NCBI GenBank assembly: GCA_023634235.1
Contig: JAMKCF010000014.1
Span: 2,741,501 to 2,805,500 of the forward strand
Direction: 5' to 3'
DNA: 64,000 nucleotides
Origin: Pisaster brevispinus
Taxonomy: Eukaryota > Echinodermata > Asteroidea > Forcipulatida > Asteriidae
Shown here: piece by piece, positions 1 to 12,131 of the stretch
How positions within the stretch are numbered: position 1 is the first letter of the stretch
Layout of the letters: each line of letters begins with the position of its first letter
The notes under the pieces: model-generated
Told to the model about the DNA's origin: nothing
The model's input: only the letters and a program-made list of their open reading frames with translations
Database searches by the model: none
Translations under genes and position numbers: made by a program

Positions 1-450
1 CTGGAAGTAGGGCTGCCCGAAACACCACTGTATTACATGCCTACCTCATCGCCAGTGAGAAAATGCCGGCACAGAAAGGTCCGAAATAAAATCGTGGCTA
101 AGATTGAGAATAACTCCCGATCTAAGCATGCTAGAGAGACACAATTTGTACCTGACTCTTCCTTGGATATCCCTGCATTCGAAAATTAAGTTTTTTGGGT
201 CGATGCGGACAAGCTTCAAACCGGATATGACCAGCAAGTGGGCCTGCTCCGAACGCTCCTCAAAAGCATCTCCAATGGTATTTTTGTACACAGAGCTGTC
301 AAAGAAACAAAGACAAAGTAAGGACGGTAAAATCACCCCCAGAATAATACTGGATCTGCACGAGTTCTACACCAATAGAAAGCTCGTATCAAGGGCTATC
401 TCTTCCGTAATTTTTGTTTAGCTGAGGATTTTGTAGGCGAGCTTAGCGGC
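1..450 (+). repeat. Reference monomer: internal map of one unit
   Basis: This first unit is used as the coordinate reference. Palindromes are TGCCGGCA at 64-71, AGCATGCT at 125-132, GGATATCC at 165-172, TTCGAA at 178-183, AAGCTT at 211-216 and TGTACA at 285-290. The only long homopolymer is the T-run at 191-196. AATAAA occurs near 94, and a GT-AG pair resembling splice sites lies at 318 and 421. Two forward frames are largely open: frame 1 (codons from base 1), interrupted by TAA at 187-189 and 319-321, and frame 2, open from 62 to the TAG at 419-421. A minus-strand frame is open over 46-336. No frame is kept intact across the array, so none is annotated as a gene. HindIII, EcoRV, SphI, NaeI-type and BstBI sites recur once per unit, so digestion should give a 450-bp ladder. 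Confidence 0.9.
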
Positions 451-486
451 CTGGAAGTAGGGCTGCCCGAAACACCACTGTATTAC

Positions 487-771
487 ATGCCTACGTCATC
501 GCCAGTGAGAAAATGCCGGCACAGAAAGATCCGAAATAAAATCGTGGCTAAGATTGAAAATAACTCAGGATCTAAGCATGCTAGAGAGACAAAATTTGTA
601 CCTGACGCTTCCTTGGATATCCCTGCATTCGAAAATTACGTTTTTTGGGTCGATGCGGGCAAGCTTCAAACCGGATATGACCAGCAAGTGAACCTTCTCC
701 GAACGCTCCTCAAAAGCATCTCCAATGGTATTTTTGTACACAGAGCTGTCAAAGAAACAAAGACAAAGTAA
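487..771 (+). other. Example of the fossil-like open frame 1 (not a gene)
   Basis: This is one of the units in which forward frame 1 is open across its usual first stop (TAC at 637-639 in place of TAA). It starts at ATG 487 and ends at TAA 769-771. The translation is basic in its first third (VRKCRHRKIRNKIVAKIE), followed by a stretch with FVPDASLDIPAFEN and VNLLRTLLKSISNGIF. I recognise no domain. Comparable open versions occur at 6351-6617, 9500-9766, 38234-38545, 41383-41694, 44972-45292, 47724-47990, 49704-49988 and 61054-61338. In most other units the same frame is broken by TAA after EN and often by TAG in CTTGGCTTAG. The likely readings are chance openness or the decayed remnant of an ancestral coding segment. 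Confidence 0.3.
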
Positions 772-2476
772 GGACGGTCAAATCACCCGCAGAATAATAC
801 TGGATCTGCACGAATTCTACACCAATGGAAAGCTCGATTCAAGGGCTATCACTTCCGTAATTTTTGTTTAGCTGAGGATTTTGAAGGCGAGTTGAGCGGC
901 CTGGAAGTAGGGCTGCCCGAAACACCACTGTATTACATACCTACGTCATCGCCAGTGAGAAAATGCCGGCACAGAAAGGTCCGAAATAAAATCGTGGCTA
1001 AGATTGAAAATAACTCCCGATCTAAGCATGATAGAGAGACACAATTTGTACCTGACTCTTCCTTGGATATCCCTGCATTCGAAAATTAAGTTTTTGGGGT
1101 CGATGCGGGCAAGCTTCATACTGGAAATGACCAGCAAGTGGGCCTGCTCCGAACGCTTCTCAGAAGCATCTCCAATGGGATTTTTGTACATAGAGCTGTC
1201 AAAGAAACAAAGACAAAGTAAGGACGGTCGAATCACACCCAGAATAATACTGGATCTGCACGAGTTCTACACCAATAGAAAGCTCGTATCAAGGGCTATC
1301 TCTTCCGTAATTTTGTTCAGCTGAGGATTTTGTAGGCGAGCTGAGAAGCCTGGAAGTAGGGCTGCCCGAAACACCACTGTATTACATGCCTACGTCATCG
1401 CCAGTGAGAAAATGCCGGCACAGAAAGGTCCGAAATAAAATCGTGGCTAAGATTGAGAATAACTCCCGATCTAAGCATGATAGAGAGACACAATTTGTAC
1501 CTGACTCTTCCTTGGCAACCCTGTATTCGAAAATTAAGTTTTTTGGGTCGATGCGGGCAAGCTTCATACCGGAAATGACCAGCAAGTGGGCCTGCTCAGA
1601 ACGCTCCTCATAAGCATCTCCAATGTGGTTTTTGTACACAGAGCTGTCAAAGAAACAAAGACAAAGTAAGGACGGTCAAATCACTCCCAGAATAATACTG
1701 GATCTGCACGAGTTCTACACCAATGGAAAGCTCGTCTCAAGGGCTATCTCTTTCGTAATTTTTGTTTAGCTGAGGATTTTGTAGGCGAGCTGAGCGGCCT
1801 GGAAGTAGGGCTGCCCGAAACACCACTGTATTACATGCCTACGTCATCGCCAGTGAGAAAATGCCGGCACAGAAAGGTCCGAAATAAAAATGTGGCTAAG
1901 ATTGAGAATAACTCCCAATCTAAGCATGCTAAAGAGACAAAATTTGTACCTGACTCTTCCTTGGATATCCCTGCATTCGAAAATTAAGTTTTTTGGGTCG
2001 ATGCGGGCAAGCTTCATACCGGAAATGACCAGCAAGTGGGCCTGCTCCGAAAGCTCCTCAGAAGCATCTCCAATGGGATTTTTGTACACAGAGCTGTCAA
2101 AGAAACAAAGACAAAGTAAGGACGGTCGAATCACACCCAGAATAAAACTGGATCTGGACGAGTTCTACACCAATAGAAAGCTCCGATCAAGGGCTATCTC
2201 CTCCGTAATTTTTGTATAGCTGAGGATTTTGAAGGCGAGCTGAGCGGCCAGGAAGAAGGGCTTCCCGAAACACCACTGTATTACATGCCTGCGTCATCGC
2301 AAGTGAGAAAATGCCGGCACAGAAAGGTCCGAAATAAAATTGTGGCTAAGATTGAGGATAACTCCCGATCTAAGCATGCTAGAGAGACAAAAGTTGTACC
2401 TGACTCTTCCTTGGATATCCCTGCATTCGAAAATTAAGTTTTTTGGGTCGATGCGGGCAAGCTTCAAACCGGATAT

Positions 2477-5191
2477 GACCAGCAAGTGGGCCTTCTCAGA
2501 ACGCTCCTCAAAAGCATCTCCAATGGTATTTTTGTACACAGAGCTGTCAAAGAAACAAAGACAAAGTAAGGACGGTCAAATCACCCCCAGATTAATACTT
2601 GATCTGCACGAGTTCTACACCAATAGAAAGCTCGTATCAAGGGCTATCTCTTACGTATTGTATGTTTAGCTGAGGATTTTGTAGGCGAGCTGAGCGACCT
2701 GGAAGTAGGGCTGCCCGAAACACCTGTGTATTACATGCCTACGTCATCGCCAGTGAGAAAATGCCGGCACAGAAATGTCCGAAATAAAATCTTGGATTAG
2801 ATTGAAAATAACTCCCGATCTAAGCATGCTAGAGAGACAAAATTTGCACCTGACTCTTCCTTGGATATCCCTGCATTCGGAAATTAAATTTTTTGGGTCG
2901 ATGCGGGCAAGCTTCATACCGGAAAAGACCAGCAAGTGGGCCTGCTCCGAACGCTCCTCAAAAGCATCTCCAATGGGATTTTTGTACACAGAGCTGTCAA
3001 AGAAATAAAGACAAAGTAAGGACGGTCAAATCACCCCCAGAATAATACTGGATCTGCACGATTTCTACACCAATGGAAAGCTCGTCTCAAGGGCTATCTC
3101 TTACGTAATTTATGTTTAGCTGAGGATTTTGTAGGCGAGCTGAGCGGCCTGGAAGTAGGGCTGCCCGAAACACCACTGTATTATATGCCTAAGTCATCGC
3201 CAGTGAGAAAAAGCCGGCACAGAAATGTCCAAAATAAAATTGTGGCTAAGATTGAGGATAATTCCCGATCTAAGCATGCTAGAGAGACAAAATTTGTTCC
3301 TGACTCCTCCTTGGATATATCTGCTTTCGAAAATAAAGTTTTTGGGTCGAGGCGGTCAAGCTTCATATCGTAAAGGACCAGCAAGTGGGCCTGCTCCGAA
3401 CGCTCCTCAAAAGCATCTCCAATGGGATTTTTGTACACAGAGCTGTCAAAGAATCAAAGACAAAGTAAGGACGGTCAAATCACCCGAAGAAAAATACTGG
3501 ACCTGCACGAGTTTTACACCAATGGAAAGCTCGTCTCAAGGGCTATCTCTTACGTAATTTATGTTTAGCTGAGGATTTTGTAGGCGAGCTGAGCGGCCTG
3601 AAAGTAGGGCTGCCCGAAACACCACTGTATTACATGCCTACGTCATCGCCAGTGAGAAAATGCCGGCACAGAAATGTCCGAAATAAAATATTGGCTTAGA
3701 TTGAGAATAACTCCCGATCTAAGCATGCTAGAGAGCCAAAACTTGTACCTGACTCTTTCTTGGATATCCCTGCATTCGAAAATTAAGTTTTTGGGGTCGA
3801 TGCGGGCAAGCTTCATACCGGAAAAGACCAGCAAGTGGGCCTTCTCAGAACGCTCCTCAAAAGCATCTCCAATGGTATTTTTGTACACAGAGCTGTCAAA
3901 GAAACAAAGACAAAGTAAGGACGGTCAAATCACCCCCAGATTAATACTTGATCTGCACGAGTTCTACACCAATAGAAAGCTCGTATCAAGGGCTATCTCT
4001 TACGTATTGTATGTTTAGCTGAGGATTTTGTAGGCGAGCTGAGCGACCTGGAAGTAGGGCTGCCCGAAACACCTGTGTATTACATGCCTACGTCATCGCC
4101 AGTGAGAAAATGCCGGCACAGAAATGTCCGAAATAAAATATTGGATTAGATTGAAAATAACTCCCGATCTAAGCATGCTAGAGAGACAAAATTTGCACCT
4201 GACTCTTCCTTGGATATCCCTGCATTCGGAAATTAAATTTTTTGGGTCGATGCGGGCAAGCTTCATACCGGAAAAGACCAGCAAGTGGGCCTGCTCCGAA
4301 CGCTCCTCAAAAGCATCTCCAATGGGATTTTTGTACACAGAGCTGTCAAAGAAATAAAGACAAAGTAAGGACGGTCAAATCACCCCCAGAATAATACTGG
4401 ATCTGCACGATTTCTACACCAATGGAAAGCTCGTCTCAAGGGCTATTTCTTACGTAATTTATGTTTAGCTGAGGATTTTGTAGGCGAGCTGAGCGGCCTG
4501 GAAGTAGGGCTGCCCGAAACACCACTGTATTATATGCCTACGTCATCGCCAGTGAGAAAAAGCCGGCACAGAAATGTCCAAAATAAAATTGTGGCTAAGA
4601 TTGAGGATAATTCCCGATCTAAGCATGCTAGAGAGACAAAATTTGTTCCTGACTCCTCCTTGGATATCCCTGCTTTCGAAAATAAAGTTTTTGGGTCGAG
4701 GCGGTCAAGCTTCATATCGTAAAGGACCAGCAAGTGGGCCTGCTCCGAACGCTCCTCAAAAGCATCTCCAATGGGATTTTTGTACACAGAGCTGTCAAAG
4801 AATCAAAGACAAAGTAAGGACGGTCAAATCACCCGAAGAAAAATACTGGACCTGCACGAGTTCTACACCAATGGAAAGCTCGTCTCAAGGGCTATCTCTT
4901 ACGTAATTTATGTTTAGCTGAGGATTTTGTAGGCGAGCTGAGCGGCCTGAAAGTAGGGCTGCCCGAAACACCACTGTATTACATGCCTACGTCATCGCCA
5001 GTGAGAAAATGCCGGCACAGAAATGTCCGAAATAAAATATTGGCTTAGATTGAGAATAACTCCCGATCTAAGCATGCTAGAGAGCCAAAATTTGTACCTG
5101 ACTCTTTCTTGGATATCCCTGCATTCGAAAATTAAGTTTTTGGGGTCGATGCGGGCAAGCTTCATACCGGAAAAGACCAGCAAGTGGGCCT
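2477..5191 (+). repeat. Trimeric higher-order repeat, period 1349 bp, two copies
   Basis: Copy 1 spans 2477-3825 and copy 2 spans 3826-5191, with a few bases running into a third. Shared private variants fix the register: CTTCTCAGAACG at 2491 and 3840, the GTATTGTATG tail at 2655 and 4004, ACCTGTGTATTAC at 2723 and 4072, AAATAAAGACAAAG at 3003 and 4352, and AAAAAGCCGGCAC at 3209 and 4558. Scattered mismatches are visible (for example AAATCTTGG at 2788 against AAATATTGG, and AAGTCATCG at 3190 against ACGTCATCG). This duplication is therefore older, or less homogenised, than the larger ones downstream. No gene is seen. Confidence 0.85.
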
Positions 5192-8100
5192 GCTGCTAAC
5201 GCTCCTTAAAGGCATCTCCAATTGGATTTTTGTACACAGAGCTGTCAAAGAAACAAAGACAAAGTAAGGACGGTAAAATCACCCCCAGAATAATAGTGGA
5301 TCAGCACGAGTTTTACACCAATAGAAAGTTCGTATCAAGGGCTATCTCCTCCGTAATATTTGCTTAGCTGAGGATTTTGTAGGCGAGCTGAGCGGCCTGG
5401 AAGAAGAGCTGCCCGAAACACCACTGTAATACATGCCTACGTCATCGCCAGTGAGAAAATGCCGGCACAGAAATGTCCGAAATAAAATCTTGGCTTAGAT
5501 TGAGAATAACTCCCGATCTAAGCATGCTAGAGAGACAAAATTTGCACCTGACTCTTCCTTGGATATCCCTGCATTCGAAAATTAAGTTTTTGGGGTCGAT
5601 GCGGGCAAGCTTCATACCGGAAAAGACCAGCAAGTGGGCCTGCTCCGAACGCTCCTCAAAAGCATCTCCAATGGGATTTTTGTACACAGAGCTGTCAAAG
5701 AAACAAAGACAAAGTAAGGACGGTCAAATCACCCCCAGAATAATACTGGATCTGCAAGAGTTCTACACCAATGGAAAGCTCGTCTCAAGGGCTATCTCTT
5801 ACGTAATTTATTTTTAGCTGAGGATTTTGTAGGCGAGCTGAGCGGCCTGGAAGTAGGGCTGCCCGAAACACCACTGTATTACATGCCTACGTCATCGCCA
5901 GTGAGAAAATGCGGGCACAGAAATGTCCGAAATAAAATCTTGGCTTAGATTGAGAATAACTCCCGATCTAAGCATGCTAGAGAGACAAAATTTGTACCTG
6001 ACTCTTTCTTTGATATCCCTGCATTCGAAAATTAAGTTTTTGGGGTCGATGCGGGCAAGCTTCATACCGGAAAAGACCAGCAAGTGGGCCTGCTGCGAAC
6101 GCTCCTTAAAGGCATCTCCAATGGGATTTTTGTACACAGAGCTGTCAAAGAAACAAAGACAAAGTAAGGACGGTCAAATCACCCCCAGAATAATACTGGA
6201 TCTGCACGAGTTTTACACCAATAGAAAGTTCGTATCAAGGGCTATCTCCTCCGTAATATTTGCTTAGCTGAGGATTTTGTAGGCGAGCTGAGCGGCCTGG
6301 AAGTAGGGCTGCCCGAAAAACAACTGTATTACATTCCTACGTCATCGCCAGTGAGAAAATGCCGGCACAGAAATGTCCGAAATAAAATTGTGGCTAAGAT
6401 TGAGGATCATTCCCGATCTAAGCCTGCTAGAGAGACAAAATTTGTACCTGACTCTTCCTTGGATATCCCTGCATTCGAAAATCGAGTTTTTTGGGTCGAG
6501 GCGGTCAAGCTTCATACCGTAAAGGACCAGCAAGTGGTCCTGCGCCGAACGCTCCTCAAAAGCATCTCCAATGGGATTTTTGTACACAGAGCTGTCAAAC
6601 AAACAACGACAAAGTAAGGACGGTCAAATCACCCCAAGAAGAATAGTGGATCAGCACGAGTTCTACACCAATGGAAAGCTCGTCTCAAGGGCTATCTCTT
6701 ACGTATTTTATGTTTAGCTGAGGATTTTGTAGGCGAGCTGAGAGATCTGGAAGTAGGGCTGCCCGAAACACCAGTGTATTACATGCCTACGTCATCGCCA
6801 GTGAGAAAATGCCGGCAAAGAAAGGTCCGAAATAAAATCTTGGCTTAGATTGAGAATAACTCCCGATCTAAGCATGCTAGAGAGACAAAATTTGTACCTG
6901 ACTCTTCCTTGGATATCCCTGCATTCGAAAATTAGGTTTTTTGGGTCGAGGCGGGCAAGCTTCATACCGTAAAGGACCAGCAAGTGGGCCTGTTCCGAAC
7001 GCTCCTCAAAAGCATCTCCATTGGGATTTTTGTACACAGAGCTGTCAAAGAAACAAAGACAAATTAAGGACGGTCAAATCACCCCCAGAATAATAGTGGA
7101 TCAGCACAAGTTTTACACCAATAGAAAGTTCGTATCGAGGGCTATCTCCTCCGTAATTTTTGCTTAGCTGAGGATTTTGTAGGCGAGCTGAGCGGCCTGG
7201 AAGTAGGGCTGCCCGAAACACCAGTGTAATACATGCCTGCGTCATCGCCAGTGAGAAAATGCCGGCACAGAAAGGTCCGAAGTAAAATATTGGCTTAGAT
7301 TGAGAATAAGTCTCGATCTAAGCATGCTAGAAAGACAAAATTTGTACCTGACTCTTCCTTGCATATCCCTGCATTCGAAAATTAAGTTTTTTGGTCGAGG
7401 CGGGCAAGCTTCATACCGGAAATGACCAGCATGTGGGCCTGCTCCGAACGCTCCTCAAAAGCATCTCCAATGGGATTTTTGTACACAGAGCTGTCAAAGA
7501 AACAAAGACAAAGTAAGGACGGTCAAATCACCCCAAGAAAAATACTGTATCTGCACGTGTTCTACACCAATGGAAAGCTCGTCTCAAGGGCTATTTCCTC
7601 CGTAATTTTTGCTTAGCTGAGGATTTTGTAGGCGAGCTGAGCGGCATGGAAGTAGGGCTGCCCGAAACACCACTGGAATACATGCCTGTGTCATCGCCAG
7701 TGAGAAAATGCCGGCACAGAAAGGTCCCAAATAAAATCGTGGCTTAGATTGAGAATAACTCCCGATCTAAGCATGCTAGAGAGACAACATTTGTACCTGA
7801 CTCTTCCTTGGATATCCCTGCATTCGAAAATTAAGTTTTTTTTGTCGAGGCGGGCAAGCTTCATACCGTAAAGGACCAACAAGTAGGCCTGCTCCGAACG
7901 CTCCTCAAAAGTATCTCCAATGGGATTTTTGTACACAGAGCTGTCTAAGAAACAAAGACAAAGTAAGGACGGTCAAATCACCCCAAGAAAAATACTGGAT
8001 CTGCACGAGTTATACACCAATGGAAAGCTCGTCTCAAGGGCTATCTCTTACGTATTTTATGTTAAGCTGAGGATTTTGTAGGCGAGCTGAGCGACCTAGA

Positions 8101-11100
8101 AGTAGGGCTGCCCGAAACACCACTGTATTACATGCCTACGTCATCGCCAGTGAGAAAATGCCGGCACAGAAAGGTCCGAAATAAAATCGTGGCTAAGATT
8201 GCGAATAACTCCCGATCTAAGCACGCTAGAGAGACAACATTTTTACCTGACTCTTCCTTGGATATCCCTGCATTCGAAAATTAAGTTTTTTGGGTCGATG
8301 CGGGCAAGCTTCATACCGGAAATGACCAGCAAGTGGGCCTGCTCCGAACGCTCCTCAAAAGCATCTCCATTGGGATTTTTGTACACAGAGCTGTCAAAGA
8401 AACAAAGACAAATTAAGGACGGTCAAATCACCCCCAGAATAATAGTGGATCAGCACAAGTTTTACACCAATAGAAAGTTCGTATCGAGGGCTATCTCCTC
8501 CGTAATTTTTGCTTAGCTGAGGATTTTGTAGGCGAGCTGAGCGGCCTGGAAGTAGGGCTGCCCGAAACACCACTGTAATATATGCCTACGTCATCGCCAG
8601 TGAGAAAATGCCGGCACAGAAAGGTCCGAAATAAAATCTTGGCTTAGATTGAGAATAACTCCCGATCTAAGCATGCTAGAGAGACAAAATTTGTACCCGA
8701 CTCTTTCTTGGATATCCCTGAATTCGAAAATTAAGTTTTTTGGGTCGAGGCGGGCAAGCTTCAGACCGTAAATGACCAGGAAGTGGGCCTGCTCCAAACG
8801 CTCCTCAAAAGCATCTCCAATGGGATTTTTGTACACAGAGCTGTCAAAGAAACAAAGACAAAATAAGGACGGTCAAATCACCCCTAGAATAATACTGGAT
8901 CTGCACGAGTTTTACACCAATGGAAAGCTCGTCTCAAGGGCTATCTCTTACGTATTTTATGTTTAGCTGAGGATTTTGTAGGCGAGCTGAGCGATCTGGA
9001 AGTAGGGCTGCCCGAAACACCAGTGTATTACATGCCTACGTCATCGCCAGTGAGAAAATGCCGGCAAAGAAAGGTCCGAAATAAAATCTTGGCTTAGATT
9101 GAGAATAACTCCCGATCTAAGCACGGTAGAGAGACACAATTTGTACCTGACTCTTCCTTTGATATTTCTGCATTCGAAAATTAAGGTTTTTAGGTCGAGG
9201 CGGGCAAGCTTCATACCGTAAATGACCAGCAAGTGGGCCTGCTCCGAACGCTCCTCAAAAGCATCTCCAATGGGATTTTTGTACACAGAGCTGTCAAAGA
9301 AACAAAGACAAAGTAAGGACGGTCAAATCACTCCCAGAATAATAGTGGATCTGCACGAGTTTTACACCAATGGAAAGCTCGTCTCAAGGGCTATCTCTTA
9401 CGTATTTTATGTTTAGCTGAGGATTATGTAAGCGAGCTCAGCGACCTGGAAGTAGGGCTGCCCGAAACTCCACTGTATTACATGTCTAAGTCATGACCAG
9501 TGAGAAAATGCCGGCACAGAAAGGTCCGAAATAAAATCGTGGCTAAGATTGAGAAAAACGCCCGATCTAAGCATGCTAGAGAGACAAAATTTGTACCTGA
9601 CTCTTCCTTGGATATCCCTGCATTACATAATTACGTTTTTTGGGTCGAGGCGGGCAAGCTTCAGACCGTAAATGACCAGGAAGTGGGCCTGCGCCGAACG
9701 CTCCTCAAAAGCATCTCCAATGGGATGTTTGTACACAGAGCTGTCAAAGAAACAAAGACAAAGTAAGGACGGTCAAATCACCCCCAGAATAATAGTGGAT
9801 CAGCACGAGTTTTACACCAATAGAAAGTTCGTATCAAGGGCTATCTCCTCCGTAATTTCTGCTTAGCTGAGGATTTTGTAAGCGAGCTGAGCGGCCTGGA
9901 AGTAGGGCTGCCCGAAACACCACTGTAATACATGCCAACGTCATCGCCAGTGAGAAAATGCCGGCACAGAAAGGTCCGAAATAAAATCTTGGCTTAGATT
10001 GAGAATAACTCCCGATCTAAGCATGCTAGAGAAACACAATTTGTACCTGACTCTTTCTTGGATATCCCTGCATTCGGAAATCAAGTTTTTTGGGTCGAGG
10101 CGGGCAAGCTTCAGACTGTAAATGACCAGGAAGTGGGCCTGCGCAGAACGCTCCCCAAAAGCATCTCCAATGGGATTTTTGTACACAGAGCTGTCAAAGA
10201 AACAAAGACAAAGTAAGGACGGTCAAATCACCGCCAGAATAAAAGTGGATCAGCACGAGTTTTACACCAATAGAAAGTTCGTATCGTGGGCTATCTCCTC
10301 CGTAATTTTTGTTTAGCTGAGGATTTTGTAAGCGAGCAGAGCGGCCTGGAAGTAGGGCTGCCCGAAACACCACTGTAATACATGCCTGCGTCATCGCCAG
10401 TGAGAAAATGCCGGCACAGAAAGGTCCGAAGTAAAATATTGGCTTAGATTGAGAATAACTCCCGATCTAAGCATGCTAGAGAGACAACATTTGTACCTGA
10501 CTCTTCCTTGGATATCCCTGCATTCGAAAATTAAGTTTTTTTTGTCGAGGCGGGCAAGCTTCATACCGTAAAGGACCAACAAGTAGGCCTGCTCCGAACG
10601 CTCCTCAAAAGTATCTCCAATGGGATTTTTGTACACAGAGCTGTCTAAGAAACAAAGACAAAGTAAGGACGGTCAAATCACCCCAAGAAAAATACTGGAT
10701 CTGCACGAGTTATACACCAATGGAAAGCTCGTCTCAAGGGCTATCTCTTACGTATTTTATGTTAAGCTGAGGATTTTGTAGGCGAGCTGAGCGACCTAGA
10801 AGTAGGGCTGCCCGAAACACCACTGTATTACATGCCTACGTCATCGCCAGTGAGAAAATGCCGGCACAGAAAGGTCCGAAATAAAATCGTGGCTAAGATT
10901 GCGAATAACTCCCGATCTAAGCACGCTAGAGAGACAACATTTTTACCTGACTCTTCCTTGGATATCCCTGCATTCGAAAATTAAGTTTTTTGGGTCGATG
11001 CGGGCAAGCTTCATACCGGAAATGACCAGCAAGTGGGCCTGCTGCGAACGCTCCTGAAAAGCATCTCCAATGGGATTTTTGTACACAGAGCTGTCAAAGA

Positions 11101-12131
11101 AACAAAGACAAAGTAAGGACGGTCAAATCACCCCAAGAAAAATACTGGATCTGCACGAGTTCTACACCAATGGAAAGCTCGTCTCAAGGGCTATCTCTTA
11201 CGTATTTTATGTTTAGCTGAGGATTTTGTAGGCGAGCTCAGCAACCTGGAAGTAGGGCTGCCCGAAACTCCACTGTATTACATGCCTACGTCATCACCAG
11301 TGAGAAAATGCCGGCACAGAAAGGTCCGATATAAAATCGTGGCTAAAATTGAGAATAACTCCCGATCTAAGCATGCTAAAGAGACAAAATTTGTACCTGA
11401 CTCTTCCTTGGATATCCCTGCATTCGAAAATTAACTTTTTTTGGTCGAGGCGGGCAAGCTTCATACCCGAAAAGACCAGCAAGTGGGCCTGCTCCGAACG
11501 CTCCTCAAAAGCATCTCCAATGGGATTTTTGTACACAGAGCTGTCAAAGAATCAAAGACAAAGTAAGGACGGTCAAATCACCCCAAGAAAAATACTGGAT
11601 CTGCACGAGTTCTACACCAATGGAAAGCTCGTCTCAAGGGCTATCTCCTCAGTAATTTTTGCTTAGCTGAGGATTTTGTAGGCGAGCTGAGTGGCCTGGA
11701 AGTAGGGCTGCCCGAAACACCACTGTAATACATGCCTGCGTCATCGCCAGTGAGAAAATGCCGGCACAGAAAGGTCCGAAATAAAATCTTGGTTTAGATT
11801 GAGAATAACTCCCGATCTAAGCATGCTAGAGAGACAAAATTTGTACCTGACTCTTCCTTGGATAACCCTGCATTCGAAAATTAAGGTTTTTTTGTCGAGG
11901 CGGGCAAGCTTCATACCGTAAAGGACCAACAAGTGGGCCTGCTCCGAACGCTCCTCAAAAGCATCTCCATTGGGATTTTTGTACACATAGCTGTCAAAGA
12001 AACAAAGACAAAGTAAGGACGGTCAAATCACCCCAAGAAAAATACTGGATCTGCACGAGTTCTACACAAATGGAAAGCTCGTCTCAAGGGCTATCTCCTC
12101 AGGTATTTTTGCTTAGCTGAGGATTTTGTAG
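5192..12131 (+). repeat. Mixed monomers, with a 0.6-kb stretch repeated at +2700
   Basis: About fifteen units without one dominant period. Two broad tail classes alternate: a CTCCGTAATTTTTGCTTAG class and a TTACGTATTTTATGTTTAG class. The stretch 7741-8343 recurs at 10441-11043, six units away, with shared marks including ACAACATTTGTACC, TTTTTTTGTCGAGG, CTAAGAAACAAAG, GTTAAGCTGAGG and GCGACCTAGAAG. The match ends where 8344 reads CCGAACG and 11044 reads GCGAACG. The unit at 9446 has ATTACATAATTACG where others have ATTCGAAAATTAAG, so its frame-1 stop is lost. These patches look like exchange tracts shorter than a full HOR. No gene is seen. Confidence 0.8.

Larger units (their letters stand above)
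1..2476 (+). repeat. Diverse monomers, no clear higher-order period
   Basis: This region holds five and a half units at about 450-bp spacing. Unit 1, unit 2 (from 451) and the unit from 2249 share the ACCGGATATGACC variant, while the units from 901 to 2248 carry ACTGGAAATGACC or ACCGGAAATGACC. The unit at 451 has TAC instead of the usual TAA at 637-639, so its frame 1 runs unbroken from 487 to 771. A one-base loss near 1315 makes the unit from 901 one base short. The unit from 1350 has a local change at about 1515 (GGCAACCCTG in place of GGATATCCCTG), which removes one of the palindromes. No gene is seen. Confidence 0.85.

Noticed and set aside
94..99. AATAAA as a functional polyadenylation signal
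   Set aside because: It is present in most units simply because the units are copies. Without transcript evidence or a downstream GU-rich element it cannot be called.
172..190. CATTCGAAAAT as a tRNA T-loop / box B
   Set aside because: The GGTTCRAnnCC context is missing (A in place of the conserved G, A-run in place of the 3' pair), no box A lies at the right distance, and no cloverleaf can be drawn.
165..216. A CENP-B box near TTCGAAAATTAAG or CCCGATCTAAGC
   Set aside because: Neither strand matches the nTTCGnnnnAnnCGGGn core at the essential positions.
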